Assembly: GCF_030813355.1 (NCBI RefSeq)
Contig: NZ_JAUSUD010000011.1
Location: forward strand, 1-64,000
Reading direction: 5' to 3'
Source: Metabacillus malikii
Lineage (GTDB): Bacteria > Bacillota > Bacilli > Bacillales > Bacillaceae
Length of the DNA: 64,000 nt
Part shown: one piece after another, positions 14,039 through 24,179 of the stretch
Layout of the letters: each line of letters starts with the position of its first letter
Numbering within the stretch: the first letter of the stretch is position 1
The notes under the pieces: model-generated
What the model saw: only the letters and a program-made list of their open reading frames with translations
Told to the model about the DNA's origin: nothing
The model's database searches: none
Program-made: the position numbers and the translations under genes

Positions 14039-14959
14039 TTAAGCTTTACTGTTCTTTCGTATCTCTGTTAATACTTGTTCAAATTCTTCCGGTAAAGGTG
14101 CTTCAAATTCTAAATATTCCTTCGTTCTTGGATGAATAAACCCTAGTATGCCTGCATGAAGCGCTTGACCATTTAGTGGTAATGTTTTCTTTGGCCCATA
14201 TTTAGGATCACCTACTAAAGGATAGCCAATATATTTCATATGAACACGAATTTGATGTGTACGCCCTGTTTCAAGCTGACACTCAACAAATGTATATTCG
14301 TTAAAACGTTCTAGGACACGGAAATGAGTAACTGCCTCTTTACTGCTTACATTCGTAACAGTCATACTTTGTCTGTCTACTTTATCTCTGCCTATTGGGG
14401 CATTTATCGTTCCGTGATCGTGTTGAATATTACCATGAACAATCGCTTTATACCTTCTCGTTACGGTTTTATTAACTAGTTGGTCGACCAAACCTTCATG
14501 GGCAAGGTCATTTTTTGCAACCATTAGTAAGCCAGACGTGTCTTTATCAATTCGATGAACGATACCAGGTCTTAAAACGCCGTTAATACCAGATAGGTCT
14601 TTACAGTGAGCCATTAAACCGTTTACTAATGTCCCTTTTAAGTGACCTGGTGCTGGATGCACGACCATTCCTTTTGGTTTGTTAACAACTAATACATCTT
14701 CATCCTCATAGTAAATATCTAAATTCATAGGCTCCGGGATAACGTCAAGCGGTTCAGGATCAGGGATAATTAGTTCTATTTCGTCTCCTGCCTGACATTT
14801 ATAATTTGTTTTTACGTTTACACCATTAACCTTTACAACCCCATCTTTTATCCACTGCTGAACTTGAGTTCTAGACCACTCTTTGTTACTTGCAGATAAA
14901 AACTTATCAATCCGTTCACTTTTATATTCTTCACTCACTTGTAATTCAACGATGTCCAT
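14039..14959 (-). CDS. rluD: RluD-type pseudouridine synthase (YlyB)
   Basis: This predicted 23S rRNA pseudouridine synthase has 306 residues. An N-terminal S4 RNA-binding domain spans about 13-75 (RIDKFLS...RTQVQQWIKDG), and the catalytic domain has the HRIDKDTSGLLMVAKN motif near residues 134-149, where the Asp is the nucleophile. Its ATG overlaps the lspA stop by one base, the usual lspA-ylyB pairing. The exact rRNA positions modified cannot be read from the sequence. A terminator follows. Confidence 0.93.
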   Translation of the reverse strand: MDIVELQVSEEYKSERIDKFLSASNKEWSRTQVQQWIKDGVVKVNGVNVKTNYKCQAGDEIELIIPDPEPLDVIPEPMNLDIYYEDEDVLVVNKPKGMVVHPAPGHLKGTLVNGLMAHCKDLSGINGVLRPGIVHRIDKDTSGLLMVAKNDLAHEGLVDQLVNKTVTRRYKAIVHGNIQHDHGTINAPIGRDKVDRQSMTVTNVSSKEAVTHFRVLERFNEYTFVECQLETGRTHQIRVHMKYIGYPLVGDPKYGPKKTLPLNGQALHAGILGFIHPRTKEYLEFEAPLPEEFEQVLTEIRKNSKA

Positions 14960-15426
14960 TAAGCTTGCTCCTTCTCTTGTTTCCCTTCAAAAAACAACAT
15001 ATAAATGAATAGTAAACCTACTCCTACACATAATGCAGAATCTGCGATGTTAAAAATCGGGAAATCGTATGTAAATATGTACGTATTGATAAAGTCAACA
15101 ACTTCTTTTCTAAAGATACGATCGATAAAATTACCGATTGCCCCACCTAACATAAGTCCGAGAGCGACTCCCATCATTTTATTACCATTAGTGTGTTTTT
15201 GTATATAGTAAATAATTCCGAAAATCACAATGGTTGTAATTATGTAAAAAAACCACATTTGTCCTTCTAAAATTCCCCAGGCTGCGCCTCTATTTCGATG
15301 AGAAGTTATGTATAAGAAGTTGTCAATAATAGGTATATTCTCTCCAGGTTCCATATTTTTAACGATTAACCACTTTGTTAATTGGTCAAAAACAATGATA
15401 ATTGCAGCAACAATATAATAAAACAA
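14959..15426 (-). CDS. lspA: Lipoprotein signal peptidase LspA
   Basis: LspA cleaves the signal peptide of diacylated prolipoproteins in the membrane. The 155-residue protein has four hydrophobic helices and the two catalytic aspartates in [10 protein letters not shown] (near residue 102) and FNIADSAL (near 129). [10 protein letters not shown] is the conserved motif between the first helices. The start is TTG at 15426 with GGGGAAG upstream. It is coupled to rluD. Confidence 0.96.
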   Translation of the reverse strand: MFYYIVAAIIIVFDQLTKWLIVKNMEPGENIPIIDNFLYITSHRNRGAAWGILEGQMWFFYIITTIVIFGIIYYIQKHTNGNKMMGVALGLMLGGAIGNFIDRIFRKEVVDFINTYIFTYDFPIFNIADSALCVGVGLLFIYMLFFEGKQEKEQA

Positions 15427-15512
15427 TGCTTCCCCAACTTTCTATATTCGATTGAATCCACTTGAATTGTACCATATGGTTGTTCGCATTGGAAATACTT
15501 ACATTTAATTTC

Positions 15513-15547
15513 AGGGACAGACCCCCTTAAATAGAGGGTCAGTCCCT
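15513..15547. repeat. Palindrome between ylyA and lspA
   Basis: AGGGAC pairs with GTCCCT, and ACCC with GGGT around the loop TTAAATAG, with one mismatch. T-runs are weak, so it is at best a poor terminator. Similar GGGTCAGTCCCT palindromes are, from memory, common in Bacillaceae intergenic regions. Confidence 0.65.
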
Positions 15548-15556
15548 ATTATGCAT

Positions 15557-15907
15557 TTAACTATAATATGTCTCGTCAAGATGAGGGTAATCATATTGAG
15601 GTAGTGATTTTCGTTCATATAATTCTTGAAAGTAGAAATCGTATATTGTTCTAGCTGTTGGAAGAATTCTTAATTTTTCAAAAGGAATCTCCTCACCTGT
15701 TTCTTCACAGTATCCATACATTCCTTTATCCATTTTAAGTAAGGCACGTTCTACATCTTGAAGTTCTTCTTTTATATGATGGATTAAGGTATTATTCTTA
15801 CCTTGATCATCATTCGTCATTTCAAACATACTGTGATCAAATAATCTTGCCCGTAACTCTTCTCTCATCACTTGCAATTCATACCGGATCCCATAATATT
15901 TATTCAA
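15557..15907 (-). CDS. ylyA: YlyA, TraR/DksA-like protein
   Basis: The 116-residue protein has a helical N-terminal half and a C-terminal segment YGYCEETGEEIPFEKLRILP that aligns with the TraR/DksA zinc-finger region. Only one of the usual four cysteines is kept, so it probably does not bind zinc. In B. subtilis YlyA is reported to bind RNA polymerase and assist late sporulation genes. I place the start at TTG 15907 because AAGGAG lies nine bases upstream; an open frame extends to a TTG at 15943 without a binding site. It lies between ileS and lspA, as in relatives. Confidence 0.8.
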   Translation of the reverse strand: MNKYYGIRYELQVMREELRARLFDHSMFEMTNDDQGKNNTLIHHIKEELQDVERALLKMDKGMYGYCEETGEEIPFEKLRILPTARTIYDFYFQELYERKSLPQYDYPHLDETYYS

Positions 15908-16146
15908 GATGGACAACTCCTTAACCTTCTCATGATGTACCAATAGTGTTTCCCGAGATTTTCAACCTCACCCTATTAAGAATTTTCCTTTGTTTGAAAT
16001 CCATGTAATACATGAATTTAATCGTTTTGGTGAATGGATATTTTTTACCCCCCATTTAACATAACAAAACATTATTTTGAAAAAATGGGCGGTTCGATTT
16101 TGTCAATATTGATTTCAATTTTCCGGAAAATATATACATCAAAAAA

Positions 16147-16253
16147 AAAGAGGGAGACTCATAAGCTTCGCCCCTCCAACAACCACAGATATACAGTATG
16201 CTGTATATCGTGCTTGAGGGGTTTTACTCTTAAGTATGAGTCACCCTCTCTTT
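16147..16253 (-). terminator. Family B palindromic repeat serving as ileS terminator
   Basis: AGAGGGAGACTCATAAGCTT on the left is complemented by the right end, which closes with TATGAGTCACCCTCT. A CCCCTC/GAGGGG step and an inner GATATACAG/CTGTATATC stem lie inside. On the minus strand nine T follow directly, so it should end ileS transcription. A diverged second copy is at 62741-62837, so this looks like a repeat element used as a terminator. The rest of 15908-16146 shows no gene or clear signal. Confidence 0.8.
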
Positions 16254-16255
16254 AT

Positions 16256-19018
16256 TTAATAATTTTCAGTCACGATTGTCGCACAACGTTTGCATAATGT
16301 TGGATGCTTAGGAACTTGACCAACCTCTGGTGTTACGATCCAACAGCGATCACATGTATCACCTTTTGCTTCTGAAATGACAATTTTAATCGAATCAAAT
16401 GTTTGTGCATTTTCAGGTGCAGATTGATAATCCCCAGAAATTTCAAAGCCTGATACGATAAATAATTGTTTTAAGTCTTCATTAACTGAGTCCAACAAGG
16501 CTCTCGTATCTTGATTAGGATATAAAGCAATGCTCGCTGTTAAAGACTTACCTATTATTTTTTCATTACGCGCGACTTCTAATGCTTTCAATACATCATC
16601 ACGTAACGACATAAATGTATCCCATTTTTTCTCGAGTTCTTCAGCATCTGCATATTGCTGAACCTCTGGCATATCTACTAGCTGAACACTTTCTTCTGAG
16701 ACATAATCGATATGCTCCCAAACTTCATCAGCAGTATGCGGTAGAATCGGTGTTACTAATTTCACTAAAGTTAATAAAGTTTCATAAAGAACCGTTTGAA
16801 TAGCACGACGCTCTTGATTATCTTTTGCTTCAATGTAAAGTACATCTTTTGCGAAGTCTAAATAGAATGAACTTAACTCAATTGTACAGAAGTTATGAAC
16901 TGCATGATAAATAGCTGCAAATTCGTAATTGTCATATGCTTCTTTCACACGCTTTGTTAAATTATTAAGCTTAACAAGCATATAGCGGTCTACTTCACGT
17001 AGATTATCAAGGCTTAGCTTATCTTCATTAGGATTGAAATCAGATACATTACCTAATAAAAATCTGAATGTATTGCGAATTTTTCGATATACCTCTGCAA
17101 CTTGTTTTAAAATCGCATCTGATACTCTAACATCTGCCTGATAGTCTACGGATGCAACCCATAATCTTAAAATATCTCCACCTAGTTGTTTCATGACTTT
17201 TGATGGAAGAACCGTATTTCCAAGTGATTTACTCATTTTACGCCCTTGACCGTCAAGCGCAAATCCATGACTTAGAACACCTTTATATGGCGCTTTACCT
17301 GAAACCGCAACAGAAGTTGATAAAGATGAGTTAAACCAACCACGATACTGATCAGACCCTTCTAAATATAAATCAGCTGGTCTTTGTAAGTCATCTCTTT
17401 CCACTAATACAGCTTGATGTGAAGAACCTGAATCAAACCAAACATCCATAATGTCGTTTTCTTTTGTAAATGTACCATTCGGACTACCTTCATGTGTAAA
17501 TCCTTCTGGAAGCAATTCCTTCGCTTCACGTTCGAACCAAATATTTGAACCATGCTCTCTAAATAGAGCTGAAACATGTTCAATTGTTTCATCCGTAATA
17601 ATTGGTTCACCATTCTCGGCATAAAATACTGGAATTGGTACACCCCATGCACGTTGTCGGGAAATACACCAATCACCACGATCCCGAACCATATTATATA
17701 ATCTTGTTTCTCCCCAAGCTGGAACCCATTTAGTCTCTTTTACTGCAGCTAATAGTTCATCACGGAAATCCTTAATTGAAGCAAACCATTGTGCTGTTGC
17801 ACGGAAAATTGTTGGTTTTTTCGTTCTCCAATCATGTGGATATGAATGCGTAATAAAATCTAATTTAAGTAATGCACCAGCTTCTTGTAGCTTCTCTGTA
17901 ATTGCTTTATTTGCTTCATCATAGAACAAGCCTTCAAAGCCTACTGCTTCACTAGTCATATATCCTTTTTCGTCAACAGGACATAAAACATCAAGATTAT
18001 ATTTCTGACCGATGATAAAGTCATCTTCCCCATGACCTGGAGCAGTATGAACACAGCCAGTTCCGCCATCACTTGTTACATGTTCCCCTAACATAACTAA
18101 TGAACTACGGTCGTATATTGGATGCTGTGCTACAATACGATCGAGCTTTTCACCTTTAATCGTGCGGTCAATTGTATAATCTTCCCATCCAATTGTTTTA
18201 GCAACTGATTCTACTAATGCTGATGCAATGACATACTTTTCACCATTTACAGCTACTACGCTATATTCTAATTCTGGATGAACAGAAATACCAAGGTTGG
18301 CAGGAATGGTCCATGGTGTAGTTGTCCAGATAACAATTTGTTCATCATTCGATAAAACGCCTTTGCCGTCTTTAACTGGAAAAGCAACGAAGATGGATGC
18401 TGAACGCTTATCTTGGTACTCAATTTCAGCTTCAGCAAGTGCTGATTCACTTGATGGTGACCAATATACAGGCTTCAGCCCTTTGTAGATATATCCTTTC
18501 TTCGCCATTTCACCAAACACTTTAATTTGTTGTGCTTCATAAGCAGGCGTTAATGTTACATAAGGATTTTCCCAGTCTCCGCGAACACCTAAGCGTTTAA
18601 ACTGTTCACGTTGGCCATTAATTTGTTGCCACGCATATTCTTCACATAGCTTACGGAATTCAGCGATAGACATTTCTTTACGTTTTACTTTTTTATTTTT
18701 AGTAAGAGCTGTTTCGATCGGTAAGCCATGTGTATCCCAACCTGGGACATATGGAGCACAATAACCACTCATTGATTTATAACGAACGATAAAGTCTTTA
18801 AGTATTTTATTTAACGCATGCCCCATATGGATGTCTCCATTTGCATATGGAGGCCCATCATGAAGGATAAATAATGGGCGATCCTTTGTACGTTCCTGTA
18901 CTTTTTCATAAATGTTCATATCTTCCCATTTTTCTTGCATAATCGGTTCACGATTCGGTAGATTCCCACGCATAGGAAAATCTGTTTTTGGCATAAGAAG
19001 AGTATCTTTATAATTCAT
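16256..19018 (-). CDS. ileS: Isoleucyl-tRNA synthetase IleS
   Basis: IleS charges tRNA-Ile. The 920-residue class I enzyme has the HMGH nucleotide-binding motif near residue 64, the KMSKS loop near 593, an editing domain between them and a C-terminal zinc site built from CDRC and CKRC. The start at 19018 has GGAGG eight bases upstream; a start five codons earlier lies in that binding site. Expression should be set by the T-box leader upstream. A hairpin at 16147-16253 ends the transcript. Confidence 0.98.
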   Translation of the reverse strand: MNYKDTLLMPKTDFPMRGNLPNREPIMQEKWEDMNIYEKVQERTKDRPLFILHDGPPYANGDIHMGHALNKILKDFIVRYKSMSGYCAPYVPGWDTHGLPIETALTKNKKVKRKEMSIAEFRKLCEEYAWQQINGQREQFKRLGVRGDWENPYVTLTPAYEAQQIKVFGEMAKKGYIYKGLKPVYWSPSSESALAEAEIEYQDKRSASIFVAFPVKDGKGVLSNDEQIVIWTTTPWTIPANLGISVHPELEYSVVAVNGEKYVIASALVESVAKTIGWEDYTIDRTIKGEKLDRIVAQHPIYDRSSLVMLGEHVTSDGGTGCVHTAPGHGEDDFIIGQKYNLDVLCPVDEKGYMTSEAVGFEGLFYDEANKAITEKLQEAGALLKLDFITHSYPHDWRTKKPTIFRATAQWFASIKDFRDELLAAVKETKWVPAWGETRLYNMVRDRGDWCISRQRAWGVPIPVFYAENGEPIITDETIEHVSALFREHGSNIWFEREAKELLPEGFTHEGSPNGTFTKENDIMDVWFDSGSSHQAVLVERDDLQRPADLYLEGSDQYRGWFNSSLSTSVAVSGKAPYKGVLSHGFALDGQGRKMSKSLGNTVLPSKVMKQLGGDILRLWVASVDYQADVRVSDAILKQVAEVYRKIRNTFRFLLGNVSDFNPNEDKLSLDNLREVDRYMLVKLNNLTKRVKEAYDNYEFAAIYHAVHNFCTIELSSFYLDFAKDVLYIEAKDNQERRAIQTVLYETLLTLVKLVTPILPHTADEVWEHIDYVSEESVQLVDMPEVQQYADAEELEKKWDTFMSLRDDVLKALEVARNEKIIGKSLTASIALYPNQDTRALLDSVNEDLKQLFIVSGFEISGDYQSAPENAQTFDSIKIVISEAKGDTCDRCWIVTPEVGQVPKHPTLCKRCATIVTENY

Positions 19019-19049
19019 TTTCATTTCCTCCAATCAAATTTTAGACAAA

Positions 19050-19195
19050 ACAAAGCACAAGCGCCTTGACCAGCTTCGACAAGCATAAGATGGATTTTAG
19101 AATAGTAGGCATTCTGTGCTGTCTAATATAAATTCACTAACATAGGAGGGCTAGGCGCAAAAGAGTTAACAAGCACTTAGCCACAGTTTTAGCCC
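19050..19195. repeat. Family D candidate repeat in the ileS leader
   Basis: The stretch begins CACAAGCGCCTTGACCAGCT, then TCGACAAGCATAAG, and ends around GGAGGGCTAGGCGCAAAAG, with GCGCC and GGCGC ends in inverted orientation. The pattern resembles a short intergenic repeat I remember from other Bacillaceae genomes, but only one copy is in this window. It lies between the T-box terminator and the ileS start, so it belongs to the 5' untranslated region. Confidence 0.5.
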
Positions 19196-19228
19196 TAGGT
19201 AAAGAAAATTTTATATGTTCCTAAACAA

Positions 19229-19525
19229 CAAAAAAACCTTCACATCCCACAAGGGACGAGAAGGTTTATCTCGCGGTACCACCCTATTAGATTAATAAAT
19301 AAATTAAATTAATCCACTTTAGCATTCGTAACGAGAATGACACGCCACTGCTTACTAATTATGTATGTTCAGCATGGAACTCTAGGGTGATTTTCATCTA
19401 AATCCTTATCTCGAGCTCACACCATCCTCGATTCGCTTCATAAGGGTGAATAGATTACTTATCCCTTTCACTGTCTTTATTACTTTTCAATATTGTCTTA
19501 TTCTATATCAAAATCAATCTTCGAT
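19229..19525 (-). promoter_or_regulatory. T-box leader controlling ileS
   Basis: On the minus strand the T-box core AATAGGGTGGTACCGCGA lies at about 19273-19290. It is followed by a terminator pairing AACCTTC with GAAGGTT (19235-19266) and seven or more T. Upstream is a long stem I region. An ATC triplet at 19391-19389, before ACCC, is a good specifier codon for isoleucine. Uncharged tRNA-Ile should stabilise the antiterminator. Confidence 0.93.
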
Positions 19526-19530
19526 AAAGT

Positions 19531-19560
19531 ATTATATGCGAATTAAAGATAAAAAGTCAA
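19531..19560 (-). promoter_or_regulatory. ileS promoter
   Basis: TTGACT (19555-19560) and TATAAT (19531-19536) are separated by 18 bases on the minus strand. They lie directly after the divIVA stop and ahead of the T-box. Confidence 0.75.
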
Positions 19561-19563
19561 GGT

Positions 19564-20070
19564 TTAGCTTTTTGATTCTTCTTCTTCACCGAATATAGGT
19601 TCCACTTCATACTCTAATAAATGGTCCCAATCATCATTCTTTAATAGGTCTAATTGTGCTTCAATTAACATTTGGAAACGAGTTCTAAATACTTTTGACT
19701 GTTTTTTTAACTCTTCAATTTCCATAGCTATCTTGCGGGATTTTGACAAGGCTTCGTTAATGATTCTGTCCGCATTTTTTTCAGCTTCTTTAATGATTAG
19801 CTTTGATTCTTTTTGAGCGTTACGCTTTACGTCTTCTCCTGCTTCTTGAGCAATGATAATTGATTTATTCAATGTTTCCTCAATATTTGTAAAGTGACCT
19901 AATTTTTCAGTTAAATCCGTAACCTTTGTCTCAAGTTCTTTCTTTTCGCGGATTATCATTTCATAGTCTTTAATGACCTGATCTAGAAATTCATTTACTT
20001 CATCTTCATCATATCCACGAAACCCTTTACTGAATTCCTTATTATGGATATCTAATGGTGTTAAAGGCAT
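19564..20070 (-). CDS. divIVA: Cell-division site protein DivIVA
   Basis: DivIVA binds negatively curved membrane at septa and poles and recruits Min and sporulation proteins. The 168-residue protein has the N-terminal membrane-binding domain (MPLTPLDIHNKEF, then FRGYDEDEVNEFLDQV) followed by coiled coil over about residues 30-140 and an acidic tail. The start at 20070 has GGAGGTGG just upstream; five further codons in frame are not needed. It sits between ylmH and ileS, the standard position. Confidence 0.96.
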   Translation of the reverse strand: MPLTPLDIHNKEFSKGFRGYDEDEVNEFLDQVIKDYEMIIREKKELETKVTDLTEKLGHFTNIEETLNKSIIIAQEAGEDVKRNAQKESKLIIKEAEKNADRIINEALSKSRKIAMEIEELKKQSKVFRTRFQMLIEAQLDLLKNDDWDHLLEYEVEPIFGEEEESKS

Positions 20071-20318
20071 GGATGCCACCTCCAATATGTATTAAAAATA
20101 GATATTCTTGTCAACATTATAAATCATATTTCGACAACTATGTTGATTTTCCTGCTATTTTATTAAATATTTTTGATTAATGCTAAATTTCAAATGACAT
20201 TTTCTAAAGTTTTATTGACGCACTTACGACCACCAAATTAACAAGTAAAGGGTAAAAAGATTTCATAAGTGAACATAGACCAATCTTTTTATGTAAATCA
20301 TGCCTTACTTAACCAGCA

Positions 20319-21095
20319 TTAAATGTGCTTCGAAACAACAATTCTCCATTTATCTTTCTTAGTTTTTCCTTCAATAGACATAATTTTACTTCGACCGTAA
20401 CCACGTATTGAAATCGTATCACCTTCACGACACTCAAATGAATGTTGATTAACTTCCTTCCAATTAACCTTAACGAGACCATTAGAAATAAATGGTTGGA
20501 TTTTTTGTCTCGATAAATTATAAATTGTAGAGCAAACCACATCTAACCTCATCGAGGATACTGTTGTGATCAATTCTTGAGTATCTTCTTTATCGGTGAT
20601 GAGATCAGTTATGTTCTTCGTTTTAAGTGTTATTTTCGTACGACCGACTTCATGAAAGTTTGCCTTTAAATAATCTGATATTTCTAACGCGCAAATAAAT
20701 TGAACGATAGTATCATTAAATCTGATGTCACCAAACTTTGAACGTTTTAAACCTAATCCCATTAATGATCCAAGGACTTGTCGATGTTGAATTTGTATAA
20801 ATTTACTAGGATAGTGTATTTCAAATAGCTGCAAATTAAAGTCTTCTTCTTGGACTTGGTAATAATCAGGATAAACAAAAGCTCTTTTTCTTTCCGTGTC
20901 TTCCTTTCCTCCAGAAAAAACTACTTTTACTTCCGAATGTTCACCAATTACTGATTGAACAATTTCCTGTTCCCTAGGGTCTAAAAAATCCGAAAGTCTT
21001 GGGCTATATTGTTCTTCCACTGATTGCTTCCACCCTACTACTTGGTCAATAAAATGTCGTTCGTCTTCTCTGAAATGTTGATAGATGTTATTCAT
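20319..21095 (-). CDS. ylmH: YlmH, S4-domain RNA-binding protein
   Basis: The 258-residue cytosolic protein has an N-terminal half typical of YlmH and a C-terminal S4 RNA-binding domain (about 182-245; RLDVVCSTIYNLSRQ...GLVKVN). B. subtilis YlmH has been linked to ribosome-associated quality control; here that role is inferred from the family. GGAG lies seven bases before the ATG. It is the last gene of the sepF cluster. The 233-base gap to divIVA shows no clear terminator. Confidence 0.92.
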   Translation of the reverse strand: MNNIYQHFREDERHFIDQVVGWKQSVEEQYSPRLSDFLDPREQEIVQSVIGEHSEVKVVFSGGKEDTERKRAFVYPDYYQVQEEDFNLQLFEIHYPSKFIQIQHRQVLGSLMGLGLKRSKFGDIRFNDTIVQFICALEISDYLKANFHEVGRTKITLKTKNITDLITDKEDTQELITTVSSMRLDVVCSTIYNLSRQKIQPFISNGLVKVNWKEVNQHSFECREGDTISIRGYGRSKIMSIEGKTKKDKWRIVVSKHI

Positions 21096-21193
21096 TTTGC
21101 CACTCCATTAATTTTCACTAACAATTATTATGTATCAAATCGTTGTAATTTTGTTCAATAATAGAAAAAGGACCTTATAGCACATAAAGTCCT

Positions 21194-21460
21194 TTACCCA
21201 AACATTCTTGCTAACGAGTTTAAACCAGCTTGTGCAAATCGTAAAGCAATAATTGCAACGATAGGGGAAATGTCAATCATTCCACCAATTGGAGGGATAA
21301 TCTTACGGAATGGTTCTAAATAAGGCTCACAAATTTTTGCGAGAAATTGACCAAATCCTGACTCTCTTGCACCTGGAAACCAAGAAAGTAAGATATAAAT
21401 AATGATCGCAAAATAATAAATTGTTATCACATTTCCAATGATATTAAATACAAAATTCAT
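21194..21460 (-). CDS. ylmG: YlmG, YggT-family membrane protein
   Basis: The 88-residue protein has two hydrophobic helices at each end, joined by an LSWFPGAR...[19 protein letters not shown] segment that is the YggT signature. The family is conserved beside sepF in Gram-positives and in cyanobacteria and plastids; a role in membrane organisation or division is likely but not defined. AAAGGTGG lies seven bases upstream, and only four bases separate it from sepF. Confidence 0.92.
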   Translation of the reverse strand: MNFVFNIIGNVITIYYFAIIIYILLSWFPGARESGFGQFLAKICEPYLEPFRKIIPPIGGMIDISPIVAIIALRFAQAGLNSLARMFG

Positions 21461-21464
21461 GTGT

Positions 21465-21917
21465 TTACCACCTTTGCGGTTCTTCGTCTGTTATAAAATC
21501 TGAAATTGAGCCTGAAACATCAACATTATCTGGGGTACAGAGGAAAATATTTGCACCGATTCTCTGAATGTCGCCACCAATAGCATAAACCGTCCCACTT
21601 AAAAAATCTACAATTCGTTTAGCTTGGTCCTTTTGAATACTCTGAAGATTCACTACAACAGCACGTCTATTTTTTAGTTGGTCAGCTATTTCTTGTGCTT
21701 CTGCATAAGCTCTTGGCTCACTTAAAATAACTTTAGATGATTTTTGAACACTTTGCAAACTTACAACATTTTGTTTTGGAGCATGTGATTGTGTCTTTGC
21801 AGGTGCAAACGACTGTGGTTGCTCCTCTTCTGGTTGTTGCTGTACTTCATTTTCAACATATTCAAATTCTTCGTCATCAAGTGCAAAAAAACTTTTAAAT
21901 CGATTTTTAATTGACAT
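21465..21917 (-). CDS. sepF: Cell division protein SepF
   Basis: SepF anchors FtsZ to the membrane and organises the septum. The 150-residue protein has an N-terminal amphipathic helix ([13 protein letters not shown]), a Gln/Glu-rich linker to about residue 60 and a C-terminal dimer domain ([10 protein letters not shown]...[19 protein letters not shown]). GAGGTG lies seven bases before the ATG, and the ylmE stop is two bases upstream. Confidence 0.96.
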   Translation of the reverse strand: MSIKNRFKSFFALDDEEFEYVENEVQQQPEEEQPQSFAPAKTQSHAPKQNVVSLQSVQKSSKVILSEPRAYAEAQEIADQLKNRRAVVVNLQSIQKDQAKRIVDFLSGTVYAIGGDIQRIGANIFLCTPDNVDVSGSISDFITDEEPQRW

Positions 21918-21919
21918 GT

Positions 21920-22606
21920 TTATACACCTCTACTTTCATTACCAACTAAGGCAGTACCAATCCTAATAAAGGTTGCTCCTTCCTCGATGGCTATTTTGTA
22001 ATCGTTCGACATTCCCATTGAAAGCTCATTACATGGTGCGTTCAATTGTGATAGTGCTTGTATTTCTAATTGGAGTTCCTTTAATTTCCTAAAGCATGTC
22101 CTAATTATTTTTGTATCTTCTGTAAATGGAGCCATCGTCATTAAGCCAACTATTTCAATAAATTCGAATTGCTTTAGTTCGTCAACAAACTGTGCTACTT
22201 GTCCCGGAGATATACCGTGTTTAGATTCCTCACCGGATACATTTACTTGGATAAAGCACTTAATCGGCTTTGTTGCTCGTTTATTAATCTCTATTGCAAG
22301 TGATAGCCTATCTAAAGAATGTATGTAGTCTACTTTTTCAATGATTTGTTTTACTTTTCGAGTCTGAAGAGACCCAATAAAATGCCAAGTGGCTTTTTCA
22401 CCTAACTCTTCATGCTTCATGTTCAGTCCTTCATCACGGTTCTCACCGATATGAATAACTCCAGCTTCAAGTGCAGCATTTGCCCGATCCACGCTTACAT
22501 ATTTTGTTACAGCGATAATATGAATATCATCTGGGTTTCTTCCACACCGTTGACATATTTCTTCAATATTGCTACGGATTTGCTGATAGTTTTCTTTAAC
22601 ATTCAT
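21920..22606 (-). CDS. ylmE: YlmE, YggS/PROSC-family PLP homeostasis protein
   Basis: The 228-residue alanine-racemase-fold protein binds pyridoxal phosphate through the lysine in IIAVTKYV near residue 36. [15 protein letters not shown] and the phosphate-site [20 protein letters not shown] are family marks. It helps balance PLP and amino acid pools and has no known catalytic turnover. The binding site GGAGG is about 15 bases from the ATG, inside the end of ylmD, so coupling with ylmD is likely. Confidence 0.94.
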   Translation of the reverse strand: MNVKENYQQIRSNIEEICQRCGRNPDDIHIIAVTKYVSVDRANAALEAGVIHIGENRDEGLNMKHEELGEKATWHFIGSLQTRKVKQIIEKVDYIHSLDRLSLAIEINKRATKPIKCFIQVNVSGEESKHGISPGQVAQFVDELKQFEFIEIVGLMTMAPFTEDTKIIRTCFRKLKELQLEIQALSQLNAPCNELSMGMSNDYKIAIEEGATFIRIGTALVGNESRGV

Positions 22607-22616
22607 GATTTCTAAG

Positions 22617-23468
22617 TTAAGCCTCCCTATTTATGCCTATAAAGCTTAACATTCTTCCTGTTTTCCCTTTGTCTCGTCGATGTGAGAAAAATAAATCCTC
22701 CTCACAACATGTACAGTATTGAGATATCGTTATATTTTCATTTTTTATACCTGCATTGAGAAGTAAATATTTGTTAAGCTCTTTTAAATTAAGTTTATAC
22801 TCATTATCAGTTATCTTCTCATATGATTGATTAATGTGTTGAATGTTCATTTTGTTAATCTCGGAAATTACTTTCTCATCCACTATATAGCAACAATCAC
22901 TAATTGACGGGCCAATTGTAACTTTAATATTCTCTGGTAGAATTAGTTCATCATTTTTCCAAATATCGATGAACTTTCCACAAATATTTTCTACAGTACC
23001 TCTCCAACCTGCATGAGCGATTCCGACAACTTTTCGACTCGGTTCAAGAAAATAAACTGGTACACAATCAGCGAAGCAAAGCGCTAATATGATTCCTTTC
23101 TCACTTGTATAAAAACCATCACATTTAGAGATTGCTTCATCATACGAATAAAAACCTTTACCGCGATTCTCAGTGGTAATCTTTTCGATGTGGTGACCAT
23201 GGACTTGTTCTGCAAAAGTCCAACCATCGTACATAATACTAGTAGTATCGGCAACAATTTTTCTATTTTCGACGACTTTTTCTATCGAATCTTGAACATG
23301 AAGACCTAAATTTAAAGACGAATAATCAGCAGTGCTCACTCCACCGTTTCGAGTCGTCGACCCGACGATTAATCCTTCAACATGATTTTGCCATTCTGTT
23401 TGTATGAGGAGCGACTCATTAAATTGTTTAAACGGTTCCATTGTTGACATAACATTTTCAACTCTCAA
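22617..23468 (-). CDS. ylmD: YlmD, laccase-domain purine nucleoside phosphorylase family (YfiH)
   Basis: This Cu-oxidase_4 family protein of up to 283 residues is of the kind now known to act on purine nucleosides. The metal-site motifs are HGHHIEKI near residue 85, LCFADCVPVYF near 134 and IAHAGWRGTVENI near 152. The start is uncertain. TTG at 23468 has AGGATG upstream, while ATG codons at 23450 and 23441 in the same frame lack clear sites. It is followed ten bases later by ylmE. Confidence 0.92.
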   Translation of the reverse strand: MRVENVMSTMEPFKQFNESLLIQTEWQNHVEGLIVGSTTRNGGVSTADYSSLNLGLHVQDSIEKVVENRKIVADTTSIMYDGWTFAEQVHGHHIEKITTENRGKGFYSYDEAISKCDGFYTSEKGIILALCFADCVPVYFLEPSRKVVGIAHAGWRGTVENICGKFIDIWKNDELILPENIKVTIGPSISDCCYIVDEKVISEINKMNIQHINQSYEKITDNEYKLNLKELNKYLLLNAGIKNENITISQYCTCCEEDLFFSHRRDKGKTGRMLSFIGINREA

Positions 23469-23489
23469 TCATACATCCTAATGTGTTGC

Positions 23490-23525
23490 CATTCATGATT
23501 ATTTAAAAATCAATAATCATGAATG
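23490..23525. repeat. Perfect 14-base inverted repeat between ylmC and ylmD
   Basis: CATTCATGATTATT and its exact complement flank an 8-base loop. No T-run follows on the minus strand, so it is either a weak terminator of ylmC or a binding site. Confidence 0.8.
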
Positions 23526-23588
23526 ACCTAATTTACACTACTTTTATTTTAACACAACTTAACGTTTACGTTTAGATTGATTATGAAA

Positions 23589-23843
23589 TTATTCGATTTG
23601 ACTTTCAATCTGACGATTCATTCGTATTAAGATGACATCCTCACCAATTTTCACAATGTTTTTCCAAGGAATAACTAACTCCTCATCCTTACCAAAAAAT
23701 CCAAGCATTCTTCCGTTTCCACTAATAATTATCGCTTGTATCTTTCCTGTTGTAACGTTTATATCGAAATCACCTATGTTTCCTAATTTTTTACCATCTG
23801 ATACGTTCACAACATCCTTTGTTTGGAATTCTGAAATATACAT
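23589..23843 (-). CDS. ylmC: YlmC/YmxH-family PRC-barrel protein
   Basis: The 84-residue protein is a single PRC-barrel domain (DVVNVSDGKKLGNIGDFDIN...GFFGKDEELVIPWKNIVKIG). The family is specific to spore formers and is usually called a sporulation protein, with no known mechanism. The start at 23843 follows GGGGAGG and gives the family N-terminus MYISEFQTKD; an open frame continues upstream for 34 codons but is not conserved. It is the first gene of the ylm cluster. The B. subtilis ylmA gene is missing between it and sigG. Confidence 0.9.
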   Translation of the reverse strand: MYISEFQTKDVVNVSDGKKLGNIGDFDINVTTGKIQAIIISGNGRMLGFFGKDEELVIPWKNIVKIGEDVILIRMNRQIESQIE

Positions 23844-24179
23844 ACATGTACCTCCCCTAATAAGTTGATTAGAGCTCATGATAAATACTATTAATAAGCT
23901 TGTCAGACGAGTTTTGAGCAAATGTAACATTATTAGGCTCAACAATACTCAAGATAAAACTTATAGATTGTAGAAAACTTAATTCAAAGTATGTCTAGAC
24001 TGACATGTTTCATCTATTACAACTTGATTCTAATGTTTGTCTCTTACATATCTATGTATAAGGTAGGATAAACTATTCAATTGATTAAGAAATAATTTAT
24101 AAAAAATAAATCTATACGTCGAAGCAGATACAACGTACACCATTTGAATTAATATTATAGAGTATCTGTTACAGGAGAA
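23844..24179. other. Gap between sigG and ylmC
   Basis: The stretch is AT-rich and has no convincing open frame or conserved element. It must hold the promoter of the ylm cluster, but I see no clear consensus. Confidence 0.5.

Noticed and set aside
16034-16297. Plus-strand frame running into the ileS 3' end
   Set aside because: It covers a palindromic terminator and is antisense to ileS, with no coding signs.
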